Below are positions 43,335 to 52,122 of a stretch of 60,908 bases of DNA, piece by piece. The translations under genes and the position numbers were made by a program. Numbering within the stretch: position 1 is the stretch's first letter; each line of letters opens with the position of its first letter. Below the pieces are notes generated by a model. It was not told the DNA's origin and searched no databases. It saw only the letters and a program-made list of their open reading frames with translations. Source of the DNA: Christensenella sp. UBA2853. Lineage in GTDB: Bacteria; Bacillota; Clostridia; Christensenellales; Aristaeellaceae. The DNA is taken from the NCBI GenBank assembly GCA_002350845.1, contig DEFL01000020.1, positions 21,449-82,356 of the forward strand, read 5' to 3'.

Positions 43335-44282
43335 TTGGTACAATTGGCAACGCCGAAAAAGCAGTCCCTGAAAAGACGCTTTCTGCGCGCCTTTCAGCGT
43401 GATAAATGGCTGTACCTGATCATGCTGCTTCCCTTCGTGTACTATGTGCTGTTCTGTTATTACCCGATGTACGGTGTCACCCTGGCCTTCAAGCAGTACA
43501 AGCCGAAACTGGGCATCATCGGGAGCCCGTGGGCATCGAATAACGGCATGAAGTATGTGCTGCAGGTCGTCCGGGATCCCTATTTCTGGACGGTCTTCCG
43601 CAACACCATTATCCTGAATATCGAGAACCTGATCATCACGTTCCCGGCGCCGATCATTCTCGCGCTCATGCTCAATGAGGTCGCGCACGCGCGCTACAAG
43701 CGGATTGTGCAGACGGTGACCTACCTCCCGCACTTCCTCTCCACGGTCGTGGTCGTGGGCATGATGAACTCCATGTTCAATTCCTCGGGCATTGTCAATC
43801 AGATCATTGCCTCCATGGGCATGGAAAAAATCAACTTCCTCAACGACGCCCAGTATTTCCGGCCGATGTATATCGGGTCCAATATCTGGCAGAGCGTGGG
43901 CTGGGACACGATCATCTTCCTTTCGGCGCTGTCAGGGCTGGACATGCAGCTGTATGAAGCGGCGAAGATCGACGGGGCAGGGCGCTGGAAGCAGACACTG
44001 CATGTGACGATCCCGGGCATTCTGCCGACGATCATCATCATGCTGATCCTCGCCATGGGCCGCATCATGAATGTCAGCTATCAGAAGATCCTCCTGATGA
44101 TGACCGGGACGAACCAGTCGGTGTCTGACGTGATTTCCACCTATGTCTACCGGCGCGGCATCACCAAGGCGGATTTCAGCTATGCCACGGCCGTCAACCT
44201 CTTCCAGTCCCTGGTCAGTCTCCTGTTTGTCTCCGTGACCAACTGGATCTCACGGCGGACCAGCGAGACATCCCTGTGGTGA
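43335..44282 (+). CDS. ABC transporter permease, LplB type
   Basis: 315 residues from a TTG with GAGGTG seven bases upstream. Six helices are present, with the EAA loop MQLYEAAKIDGAGRWKQTLHVTIPGI and the ending SRRTSETSLW. It is homologous to the permease at 23790 but belongs to another importer. It pairs with the following gene. Confidence 0.9.
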   Translation: MVQLATPKKQSLKRRFLRAFQRDKWLYLIMLLPFVYYVLFCYYPMYGVTLAFKQYKPKLGIIGSPWASNNGMKYVLQVVRDPYFWTVFRNTIILNIENLIITFPAPIILALMLNEVAHARYKRIVQTVTYLPHFLSTVVVVGMMNSMFNSSGIVNQIIASMGMEKINFLNDAQYFRPMYIGSNIWQSVGWDTIIFLSALSGLDMQLYEAAKIDGAGRWKQTLHVTIPGILPTIIIMLILAMGRIMNVSYQKILLMMTGTNQSVSDVISTYVYRRGITKADFSYATAVNLFQSLVSLLFVSVTNWISRRTSETSLW

Positions 44283-44298
44283 GAAGGAGGGGTGAAAC

Positions 44299-45183
44299 GT
44301 GAAAATCAAGGAAGGCGGCGTCAGCCGCACAGTCTTTCAGATCTTCAATTACTGCTTCCTTTTCCTGCTGATGCTGGTGTGCCTGTATCCGCTGTATCTG
44401 CAGTTCATCACCTCCATCAGCCACGGCCTGGAAGTCATGAAGGGCGGGATCACGCTCATTCCGCGCAATCTCACGCTGCAGACCTACACGACCCTGGTGC
44501 GCGGCGAACTGTTCATGTACATGAAGAATACCGTGGTGTACACCGTTGTGGGCACCCTGGTGAATCTCATGATGAGCTGTCTGTGCGCATATCCTCTGGC
44601 CCGCAGAACCTTCTCCGGGCGGAAATTCTTTACCGCCATGGTCACTGTCACCCTCTTTTTCTCGGGCGGCATGATTCCGATGTACCTGACGGTCCGGAGC
44701 TTTGGCATGATGGACACCATGTGGGCCCTGATCCTGCCCGGCGCCATTTCCACCTATAACATGATCATCATCCGCACGGCGTTCCAGTCAATCCCGGAAT
44801 CGCTCATTGAGTCCGCGCAGCTCGACGGCGCGAATGATGTGATTGTGCTCTTCCGCATTGTCATTCCGCTGTCCAAGGCCACGCTGGCCACCATGCTCCT
44901 GTTCTACTCGGTCACGCACTGGAACAGCTACTTTGATGCCATGCTGTACCTGAACAAGAAGGAGCTGTACCCGCTGCAGATCATGCTCAGAAACATGCTC
45001 ATCGGCGGCCTCTTCAATGAGGAAACGGCCATTGCCGGCGTGAGCGCCGACAGCTTTGCCGTCACCGACGCGACGCTCCGGTCCGCGGCGATCATTGTCA
45101 CCACGCTCCCGATCCTGATCGTTTATCCCTTCGTGCAGCGCTACTTCGTCAAGGGCGTCATGATCGGCTCCGTGAAAGGTTAA
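44299..45183 (+). CDS. ABC transporter permease, LplC/YtcP type
   Basis: 294 residues from a GTG with GGAGGGG six bases upstream. Six helices are present, with the EAA loop ESLIESAQLDGANDVIVLFRIVIPL and the family-specific end FVQRYFVKGVMIGSVKG. It works with the LplB-type permease and the binding protein encoded next. Confidence 0.9.
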   Translation: MKIKEGGVSRTVFQIFNYCFLFLLMLVCLYPLYLQFITSISHGLEVMKGGITLIPRNLTLQTYTTLVRGELFMYMKNTVVYTVVGTLVNLMMSCLCAYPLARRTFSGRKFFTAMVTVTLFFSGGMIPMYLTVRSFGMMDTMWALILPGAISTYNMIIIRTAFQSIPESLIESAQLDGANDVIVLFRIVIPLSKATLATMLLFYSVTHWNSYFDAMLYLNKKELYPLQIMLRNMLIGGLFNEETAIAGVSADSFAVTDATLRSAAIIVTTLPILIVYPFVQRYFVKGVMIGSVKG

Positions 45184-45247
45184 CCCAGTACCCCGGCGGG
45201 GTCAGCCCGCTGAAAATAGAACCACATGTTTTAAGGAGGAACACGAA

Positions 45248-46843
45248 ATGAAGCAAAGGTCTATTCTTGCTCTGCTGCTGACAGCCATGATGCTCATGTC
45301 CATGGTGTCCTTCGCCGATGCCGAGACGCCCAGCACCTATCTGTCCGAGACGCCTGTCACTCTGCGCGTCATGCGCGATGAGAACCCGAACCAGCCCATC
45401 AAGGCTGACACGCTGAAGATTAAGACCATCAAGGAACTCCTGAATGTCGACCTGGTCATCGAAGCCCCGCCGAAGGCATCCTACACCGACAAGAAGTCCG
45501 TGCTGATCGCCACCGACGATATGCCCGACATCATGTATGTCGATTTCGCCGACGTGCAGGCGTATGCCCGTGACGGCCTGTTTGTGAATCTGTCCGAGCA
45601 CCGCGATGAAATGCCGCATCTCTTCGCACTGCTCGATGCCAATCCCAGCCTCGGCATGGCCACGGTGGACGGCCAGTTCTATTCTGCGCCGACCCTCTAC
45701 CGCACCAACCCGGACGCCACGCTCTCCGGCCAGCTGGTGAACTTCCGCACCGACCTTCTGGAAAAGTATAACCTGCCCACGCCGACCACCTGGGACGAAC
45801 TGTACGATGTGATGCTCGCCATCAAGGAAAAGGAACCGAACCTGATCGGCATGACCAACCGCAAGGCCGGCAACACGACCGCGACCCGCAAGCTCCTCGA
45901 CTGCGTCGCGTTCCCGCTCGGATCCTATTCCACCATGTACCGTGATCCCGACCTCAACAGCGGCTGGATTTACGGACCCGCTCATGAGAACTTCAAGGAA
46001 GTCCTCAAGTACCTCAACAAGCTCTGGGCCGCCGGCCTCATGGATCCCGACTACGCCTCCATGACCAAGGACCTGTGGCAGGAAAAGCTGTCCTCCGGAC
46101 AGGCCATGTGCACCATCGACAATGACGGCGTTGTCCGCAACTTCAATGTCGCGCTGGCCACCATCGATCCTTCCTACAAGTTCGGCGTCATCCCGACCCT
46201 CACCAACTCCCTTGGACAGACCCGCAATACCAGCTATGCCAATGACCGCCCCGGCAACGCCTTCGTCATTCCCGCTTCCAGCGAGAATGTGGACCTGGCC
46301 ATCAAGTTCCTCGACTGGTGCTATTCCGAGGAAGGCACCGACGTGAACAACCTGGGCAAGGAAGGCGTCAGCTATGACAACGTCGACGGCGTGAAGACCT
46401 TCAAGGAAGAAATCCTGGCCAAGTATGCCGCCAACGGCTCCAACGCCATCTATGACATGTCCTCTGACCTGGGCATCGGTCTTCTGGAGTTCACGCCCCG
46501 GTATGACACCACGCCTGACAACCAGGTCGCTCTGTATCTCCAGGGCTCCGACGAAGCACGCGAAGCCTATCGCGAAGTGACCCGTTCCATCCTCAATGAC
46601 CCCGGCCTCATCGATGTCTCCACCATCACCACCGCTCCGCCGCTCAATGCTGAGCAGACCGAGCGCTACAATGAACTGCTCATCGCAGTGGAAAACATTG
46701 TCTGGCAGGAGATCGACAAGTACATCACCGGTCAGGAACCCATTGAGAACTATGACAAGGTGATCGAAGCGGCAAAGGCTGCCGGCGCCACTGAAATGGA
46801 AGAAATCTACAACGCTGCCTGGGATACAGCCCTCGGCAAGTAA
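45248..46843 (+). CDS. ABC transporter substrate-binding protein, LplA type
   Basis: 531 residues with AAGGAGG eight bases before the ATG. A signal peptide (SILALLLTAMMLMSMVSFADA) has no lipobox Cys. The rest fits family-1 binding proteins (KTIKELLNVDLVIEAPPK, DDMPDIMYVDFADVQAY, GNAFVIPASSENVDLAIKFLDWCYSEEG). Codons are strongly biased towards C-ending forms, which suggests high expression. It binds the oligosaccharide carried by the two permeases just upstream. Confidence 0.88.
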   Translation: MKQRSILALLLTAMMLMSMVSFADAETPSTYLSETPVTLRVMRDENPNQPIKADTLKIKTIKELLNVDLVIEAPPKASYTDKKSVLIATDDMPDIMYVDFADVQAYARDGLFVNLSEHRDEMPHLFALLDANPSLGMATVDGQFYSAPTLYRTNPDATLSGQLVNFRTDLLEKYNLPTPTTWDELYDVMLAIKEKEPNLIGMTNRKAGNTTATRKLLDCVAFPLGSYSTMYRDPDLNSGWIYGPAHENFKEVLKYLNKLWAAGLMDPDYASMTKDLWQEKLSSGQAMCTIDNDGVVRNFNVALATIDPSYKFGVIPTLTNSLGQTRNTSYANDRPGNAFVIPASSENVDLAIKFLDWCYSEEGTDVNNLGKEGVSYDNVDGVKTFKEEILAKYAANGSNAIYDMSSDLGIGLLEFTPRYDTTPDNQVALYLQGSDEAREAYREVTRSILNDPGLIDVSTITTAPPLNAEQTERYNELLIAVENIVWQEIDKYITGQEPIENYDKVIEAAKAAGATEMEEIYNAAWDTALGK

Positions 46844-46858
46844 TCTGATCCGACTCCG

Positions 46859-46893
46859 GCACCCTGCAGAGCGGTCTGCAGGGTGCTTTTCTT
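46859..46893 (+). terminator. Intrinsic terminator after the binding-protein gene
   Basis: GCACCCTGCAG and CTGCAGGGTGC form an 11-bp stem followed by TTTTCTT. The hydrolase genes that follow must depend on read-through or their own promoter. Confidence 0.8.
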
Positions 46894-46926
46894 CACAGAA
46901 ACCTGATTCTGAAAGGATGCAGTGCC

Positions 46927-49416
46927 ATGTCCAGTCATATCCTCCCGTTCCTCTGGCTCCACGGTGAAGACGATGAAACCCTGATTCGGGGAATCCAGGA
47001 CATTCAGGATTCCGGCTGCCGTGTGCTGTGCGCGGAATCCAGAACGCATCCGGACTTTCTCGGGCCGACCTGGTGGCATGAGATGGAGGTGCTCCTCCGG
47101 GCGTGCCGGGAGCGCGGGATGCAGTTCTATCTGCTCGACGACACGCATTTCCCGTCCGGGTACGGCAACGGCGTCGGGGCAGGCACACCCTTTCAGCGGA
47201 TGATGCTCAGGGAAACGCATATGGACTTTACAGGCCCGCTCGAGGGCGGACGCATCCTGGTGCGTCCGGACGGGGCCGGAGGAATGCCGGTGGCGGTCAT
47301 TGCGGGCAGAAAACTGCGCACCGGCAACCGGATCGAGTCGTTTGTGGACCTCGGCGGGTTTGCCGTGCGGGATCTTCAGGACCTGACCGACCGGGTGGAG
47401 GACGGCATGATCCGCTGGGATGTCCCCGAGGGCACCTGGCGTGTCTTTGTGCTGACCGCGGCCTATGTCTCCGAGCGCAATCCGCCGCAGAAATTCCTCA
47501 ATCCGCTCCTGCCGGATGCCTCGCGCCTCATGATTGAGACAATTTATGCGCCGCACGCAGCGTTTTTCGGGGATGCGTGCGGGACAACCTTCCTGGGCTT
47601 TTTCTCGGATGAACCGGCACTCCGCGCGGGCCGCGGATCCCACGCGGTGCTCGGCGAGTACCCGATGCTCCCGGTCCCGTGGCGCATGGACCTGCCGGAC
47701 ATTCTGAAGAAATCGTTTGGGGAAGACGCGCGCGCGTGGCTTCCCGCGCTCTGGTATGACTGCGGGGAGAAGACCGCGGAGATGCGCTATGCCCTGATGG
47801 ACGCGGTCTCCGGTCTGTACGCGGAAAACTACAGCCAGCCGCTGGGCGCCTGGTGCCAGGCGCATGGGCTGGAATATATCGGGCACGTGATTGAACAGAA
47901 CAACGCGCACTCGCGCCTGGGCCAGGGGGCAGGGCATTATTTCCGCGCGGTCTCGGGCCAGACCATGTCCGGCATGGACCTGGTGCTCCATGAGCTGAAA
48001 CCGTCCTCCAGGGACCATTACCACGCCTGGAAGACGCAGGATTTCGAGGCGGAGGATGGCTTCTTCCGGCATATGCTTCCGCAGATGACGCTCTCGGCCG
48101 CCCTGATCGATCCAAAGAAAAAGGGAAGGGCGCTGTGCGAGATTTTCGGCGCCTACGGCTGGCAGGAGGATGTCGGGGAGATGCGCTATCTCGCGAACTT
48201 CCTCCTCTCCCGGGGCATCAACTACTTTACCCCGCATGCCTTCTCCCTGAAGCCGTTCCCGGACCCGGACTCGCCGCCGCACTTTGGAAGGGAAAACCCG
48301 CTCATGCCCATGATCTCCCGGCTCTTTGGGGAGATGGAGGAGACAGCGGGCCTGCTCGACGGCGGGACACCGGTCATGGAGACGGCGGTCCTCTACTACG
48401 CGGAGATGGAATGGCTGAATGGTTCCGGCTGCATGAAGAGCCAGGAGATTGTGCGGGTGCTCGAGGAACATCAGATCCCGTGCATGGTCATCCCGTCCGA
48501 GCATCTCGACGCCTGGCCGTGGAAACTCCTGCTGGTTCCGGAAGCGGAGGCGTATCCGGAGAGCGTGCTCTCCTCTCTCCGGCGCGCGGAACAGGAGGGC
48601 CGGCAGATCCTGTTTGTCTCCGGAGACGGAAGGCAGCAGGCCGATGCGGGCATGCCGGGCCCATGGATCCGGCTTGAGGACGCAGCCGCCTGCGCGGAGG
48701 CTTTCCGCGCGGTGGAGACGGATACACCCCAGCCGCTCCTGCATGTCTATCCCTACATCGCAGGGGAAGGCCCGGTGCTTGTGCTGTTCAATGAACACGA
48801 CCGGGAGGAACTGGACTTCCGCGCGGCCTGGAACGGCGCAGAGGATGCGGTCCTGTATGATCCGGAGAGCCGGACCTGCGTGATCCCGGAGCGGACGGTG
48901 TGCGGAGGCAGGCAGTTCATGCATGTGCACCTGCTGCCCGGACAGCTCCTCATCGCGGGAAGCCCGCGGGGCAGCTGGCCGCTGGCCGTCCCGGAAGCGC
49001 AGTCTGTATCCTGTGCATCCGTGCATCCCCTCTGGACCATGACGCTGCCGGACGGACAGACCGTCTGTTCGGAGGCGCTTCCGGACCCGGTTTCCATAAG
49101 CAGCCGTGTGTGCGGTACGGTTGTGTATGAGGCGGACGTGGAGACAGGCGGCTTTGACGGTCTGGAGTTTGAGGGGGCTTCCGGTTCCGTCCGGCTGTTC
49201 CTGGACGGAAAACCCGCAGGCCTCCGGGATGCAACGCCCTACCGCTTCCAGGCATCCATGCCGGCCGGGAAGGTGCATATCCGCGCCGAGGTGACGATCG
49301 GGGCTGTATACCGGGTGCGGGATGAGCTTTCGATGTTCGAATACCTGCCGCGCGCGGGCATCCGCGGAGAGATCGTACTGTACCGGAAAGAGGAGAAAGG
49401 AAGGGAAGAGGCGTGA
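46927..49416 (+). CDS. GH106-like (alpha-L-rhamnosidase-related) glycoside hydrolase
   Basis: 829 residues with AAAGGATG before the ATG and no signal peptide. The N-terminal half has the barrel features of the GH106/glycosyl-hydrolase-like group: EVLLRACRERGMQFYLLDDTHFPSGYGNG near 56-85, GFFSDEPAL near 217, QAHGLEYIGHVIEQNN near 313 and LSRGINYFTPHAF. The acidic residues in DDTHF and SDEPAL are candidate catalytic or metal-binding groups. A carbohydrate-binding-like beta domain ends the chain (about 715-820). A cytoplasmic enzyme that trims an imported, perhaps rhamnose-containing, oligosaccharide fits the importer next door. The overlap of four bases couples it to the next gene. Confidence 0.65.
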   Translation: MSSHILPFLWLHGEDDETLIRGIQDIQDSGCRVLCAESRTHPDFLGPTWWHEMEVLLRACRERGMQFYLLDDTHFPSGYGNGVGAGTPFQRMMLRETHMDFTGPLEGGRILVRPDGAGGMPVAVIAGRKLRTGNRIESFVDLGGFAVRDLQDLTDRVEDGMIRWDVPEGTWRVFVLTAAYVSERNPPQKFLNPLLPDASRLMIETIYAPHAAFFGDACGTTFLGFFSDEPALRAGRGSHAVLGEYPMLPVPWRMDLPDILKKSFGEDARAWLPALWYDCGEKTAEMRYALMDAVSGLYAENYSQPLGAWCQAHGLEYIGHVIEQNNAHSRLGQGAGHYFRAVSGQTMSGMDLVLHELKPSSRDHYHAWKTQDFEAEDGFFRHMLPQMTLSAALIDPKKKGRALCEIFGAYGWQEDVGEMRYLANFLLSRGINYFTPHAFSLKPFPDPDSPPHFGRENPLMPMISRLFGEMEETAGLLDGGTPVMETAVLYYAEMEWLNGSGCMKSQEIVRVLEEHQIPCMVIPSEHLDAWPWKLLLVPEAEAYPESVLSSLRRAEQEGRQILFVSGDGRQQADAGMPGPWIRLEDAAACAEAFRAVETDTPQPLLHVYPYIAGEGPVLVLFNEHDREELDFRAAWNGAEDAVLYDPESRTCVIPERTVCGGRQFMHVHLLPGQLLIAGSPRGSWPLAVPEAQSVSCASVHPLWTMTLPDGQTVCSEALPDPVSISSRVCGTVVYEADVETGGFDGLEFEGASGSVRLFLDGKPAGLRDATPYRFQASMPAGKVHIRAEVTIGAVYRVRDELSMFEYLPRAGIRGEIVLYRKEEKGREEA

Positions 49417-51203
49417 AGAGAAAAGTCGAAGTCCTCGACACACACCGTGCGGATCACCGCTTTCAGGACGGCGCGCTGCCGCATGTCTCCGGCGTCAAAA
49501 GCTTTCAGATCCTGCGCGCCAACCGCGCGCATCCGGAGGCGGCCGACGGCTTCGGGTGGACATACAATCATGCGCCGATGCTGGTGAAGGCCTTCGGGTA
49601 TTACTTCTGTGAATATCTGTCCAATCCGGTGGATGAGCATGAAGTGCCGGGGCATACGCTCATCTCGCGCAGCCGGGACGGCATGGAATGGGAAAAACCG
49701 GTGGTGGCCTTTCCGGTCATGACGGCGGATACATCGCCGTACCTCGGCCCGCGCACAGATCTCCTGAAGCCGCAGATGGAGACGGTGCCGCACCAGCGCA
49801 TGGGCTTCTATCTCGACCGGCAGGGCGTGCTTCTGGCGCTGTCCTTTTACGGGCTCGTACACGACCGGCACAGGAGCATGCCGTGCGACGGATGGGGGAT
49901 CGGGCGCGCGGTGCGCCGCATTTTCCCCGACGGCAGCATGGGGGACATTCATTTCCTGATCTTCAATGAGCCGGCAGGGTTTACGCGGGAAAACACGCAT
50001 CTCTTCCCATACTATACGGAGAGCCGGGACGCGGATTTTGTCGCGGCGTGCGCGGAACTGCTGGAAAACGGGCCCGTCATGCGGCAGATGTATGAGGAGC
50101 AGCGCTTTGACCGGAACCTGTTCCCCAATCCCGGCGCGGAGGCGCTCTCGTATTACACAGCCTCAGACGGACGGATGGTCGGCGTCTACAAAAAAAGCCT
50201 GGTCTCCTATTCCGAAGACCAGGGAAAGACATGGAGCGACCCGGAAAAGCATATGAGCATCCATACCCTTTCCGGCAAGGTCTGGGGACAGAAAACATCC
50301 GATGGGCGCTATGCGCTGCTCTATAACCCGACCTTTGACGGACAGCACCGCTGGCCGATTGCCATGGTGACGGGGGAGGACGGCTATGCGTTTGATCACC
50401 TGATGACCGTGACCGGGGACATGGGCCCCCAGAGGTACGGAGGGCTCGACAAAAACCTGGGACCCCAGTACCTGAGAGGGATCGCGGAAAACAACCTCCG
50501 GACAGAGGAGAAAGAACTGCACCTGGTGTACTCCAACAACAAGGAGGACATCTGGATCAGTCATATACCCGTCCCGGTGGCCTCCTCCGGTGCGCGGGAG
50601 GGAGAACTGAAATGGGACCAGGGGTTCCCGGAAGCGCTCGGCGTCTATTCGCCCCTGTGGGCTCCGGTCCGCACGGAGGACGGCTGCCTGGTGCTGCGGG
50701 ACCGGGATCCGTATGACCGGGCGGCTGTTGAGACCGCGCTGGGCAATATGAGGTCCGGATGGGTTGATCTGGTGTTTTGCGTCCGGCAGGTGGCAGTCGG
50801 CAACCGGGCGGCCATTGAACTGCAGGATCCATCCGGGAAAATCGTGTTCCAGATGCTCCTGGACGATGCCGGCCGTGTGTTTCTGCGCATGGATGGACGG
50901 ATTGAACCCTTCGGCGCATGGGAGGAAAATGGGCACCTTCATCTTGAAATCCGCGCGGATGTGGAAACGGCCGGGATGCAGGTCCGTTTCGGGGAACAGG
51001 AAAAGACCATAGCGTTCAACGCGAGCGTCAATGAGATTGCGCGTCTTTTCATTGCGACGAAAAAGCAGATCCCGCACCTTTCCACCCTGGATGACTGCGG
51101 GAAATACGGGACCAAAGACCAGGTGCTCCCGGGGGCCGGAGAGCAGACAGAGCTCACGGAAATCCGGGTGGCGCGGATCGCCTGGGGGCAGACGCCTGAG
51201 TAA
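49413..51203 (+). CDS. Sialidase-fold multi-domain protein
   Basis: 596 residues from a GTG that overlaps the previous stop (GTGA). Residues 1-400 form a propeller with blades such as HTLISRSRDGMEWEKPVVAFP, VGVYKKSLVSYSEDQGKTWSDPEKH (Asp box) and LHLVYSNNKEDIWISHIPVP. Residues 420-590 look like a beta-sandwich (IELQDPSGKIVFQMLLDDAGRVFLRMDG). No signal peptide is present. It is similar in architecture to uncharacterised proteins placed near rhamnosidase-type hydrolases. It may be a glycosidase or lyase acting together with the GH106-like enzyme. Confidence 0.55.
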   Translation: MKRKVEVLDTHRADHRFQDGALPHVSGVKSFQILRANRAHPEAADGFGWTYNHAPMLVKAFGYYFCEYLSNPVDEHEVPGHTLISRSRDGMEWEKPVVAFPVMTADTSPYLGPRTDLLKPQMETVPHQRMGFYLDRQGVLLALSFYGLVHDRHRSMPCDGWGIGRAVRRIFPDGSMGDIHFLIFNEPAGFTRENTHLFPYYTESRDADFVAACAELLENGPVMRQMYEEQRFDRNLFPNPGAEALSYYTASDGRMVGVYKKSLVSYSEDQGKTWSDPEKHMSIHTLSGKVWGQKTSDGRYALLYNPTFDGQHRWPIAMVTGEDGYAFDHLMTVTGDMGPQRYGGLDKNLGPQYLRGIAENNLRTEEKELHLVYSNNKEDIWISHIPVPVASSGAREGELKWDQGFPEALGVYSPLWAPVRTEDGCLVLRDRDPYDRAAVETALGNMRSGWVDLVFCVRQVAVGNRAAIELQDPSGKIVFQMLLDDAGRVFLRMDGRIEPFGAWEENGHLHLEIRADVETAGMQVRFGEQEKTIAFNASVNEIARLFIATKKQIPHLSTLDDCGKYGTKDQVLPGAGEQTELTEIRVARIAWGQTPE

Positions 51204-51223
51204 CTGCAGATGCTGAAATGCCA

Positions 51224-51270
51224 AAAAAGCGTGAAACAGCTGGAAGTACACCAGTTGTCTCACGCTTCTT
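51224..51270 (+). terminator. Hairpin ending the glycan operon
   Basis: AAGCGTGAAACAGCTGG pairs with CCAGTTGTCTCACGCTT with small mismatches; the 3' U-tract is weak. Confidence 0.6.
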
Positions 51271-51380
51271 GCGTATAGGACATACGGCAGGATATGCCTG
51301 TTCATCCTTCAGGCCGGTTTCCGGAATCTGTCTGCAATGGGCTGCTCAGCTGCCGGATTTCATTCTGATGCGTATCTACT

Positions 51381-51404
51381 TTTGTCACAGAACCCTGTGA
51401 CAAA
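51381..51404. promoter_or_regulatory. Perfect 10-bp inverted repeat upstream of the zinc-ribbon gene
   Basis: TTTGTCACAG and CTGTGACAAA flank AACC, 58 bases before the start codon. It could be an operator for a dimeric regulator or a leader hairpin. Nothing else is recognised between 51271 and 51461. Confidence 0.5.
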
Positions 51405-51461
51405 GAAGAATTCCGGGTTCAGCCCAAGGCTGCCCGATGAGTATTATATGGAGGTCAGAGT

Positions 51462-51692
51462 ATGATATGCCCTTATTGCGGGAGTGAAAGGATAGAAACA
51501 GAAATTGCCTGGGGAAAGTCGACGGAAACCGGAAATGTCGGTCTGAAATACAAAATGATGCTGGGGATCGTCGGCGTTGCACAGGTCTATTCCGATCTGT
51601 GCCTGGACTGCAATTCCATCGTCCGCTCCTATATCAAGGAAGATACCGACAAAAACTGGAGCCATCGCCCCGGCTCACTCGGAACCCGCTGA
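51462..51692 (+). CDS. Small zinc-ribbon protein
   Basis: 76 residues with GGAGG before the ATG. Cys3, Cys6, Cys47 and Cys50 (MICPYCGSER and DLCLDCNSIVRSYI) form a four-Cys zinc site separated by a hydrophobic stretch (YKMMLGIVGVAQV). The tail is hydrophilic. It is cytoplasmic and of unknown role; comparable short ribbons bind nucleic acid or proteins. Confidence 0.6.
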   Translation: MICPYCGSERIETEIAWGKSTETGNVGLKYKMMLGIVGVAQVYSDLCLDCNSIVRSYIKEDTDKNWSHRPGSLGTR

Positions 51693-51710
51693 TGTGTGAC
51701 GAGGGTACGT

Positions 51711-51744
51711 CCTGCAGCGCGGTTTCGACCGCGGAATCTGCAGG
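51711..51744 (+). other. Stem-loop with UUCG-type loop
   Basis: CCTGCAG / CTGCAGG encloses GCGGT-TTCG-ACCGC, a two-tier hairpin downstream of the zinc-ribbon gene. It could protect the mRNA 3' region or belong to a small RNA. Confidence 0.4.
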
Positions 51745-51780
51745 TGATGTTCTCTGCCGGGTATCCATCGCACGCTGTAT

Positions 51781-51812
51781 GCAGCCAGGCCAAAAGGCAG
51801 GGCTGCTTTTTG
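51781..51812 (+). terminator. Intrinsic terminator of the zinc-ribbon gene
   Basis: GCAGCC-AG-GCC pairs with GGC-AG-GGCTGC around AAAA, followed by TTTTTG. Confidence 0.8.
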
Positions 51813-51859
51813 TTGTGGGACATTCTTCCAGAAAAGAAAGACAGTGATCCGGATACGGG

Positions 51860-51888
51860 TTGACATAGAAGAGTTTATTAGGTATAAA
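51860..51888 (+). promoter_or_regulatory. Promoter of the flavoprotein gene
   Basis: A perfect TTGACA (51860-51865), a 17-base spacer and TATAAA (51883-51888). It lies 235 bases before the ATG, leaving a long leader. Confidence 0.8.
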
Positions 51889-51995
51889 AGAACAGTCTAA
51901 GGACTGGCCGGCGCAGCCTGAGTTGCCTGACAACGGGTGAAGGAAAGGCATGGCCGGAGACAGGCCGGATCATCCACGGAGAAAGACCGGAAGAA

Positions 51996-52042
51996 CAGCT
52001 GCGGATATGGAAACCCCGTCAGCTGCATTTTTTCTCTGACGG
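51996..52042 (+). promoter_or_regulatory. Leader terminator with competing hairpin (attenuator or riboswitch platform)
   Basis: CAGCTG-CGG (51996-52004) pairs with CCG-T-CAGCTG (52016-52025) and is followed by CATTTTTT, forming an intrinsic terminator inside the 5' leader. CCGTCA (52016-52021) can instead pair with TGACGG (52037-52042), which would break the terminator. The 100 bases before it (about 51895-51992) are GC-rich and foldable, but I recognise no known aptamer. Confidence 0.5.
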
Positions 52043-52122
52043 CTTTTCCCGGGGATGGAGAACGCTTCCGGATCCAGCCTGCGGATCTTTCCGCGGGCAG
52101 AACAACAGAACGGAGGGACACC

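Noticed and set aside
46807..49443. Minus-strand frame of 878 codons opposite the GH106-like gene
   Set aside because: Same reason: no motifs, no ribosome-binding site, and the opposite strand has a clear protein.
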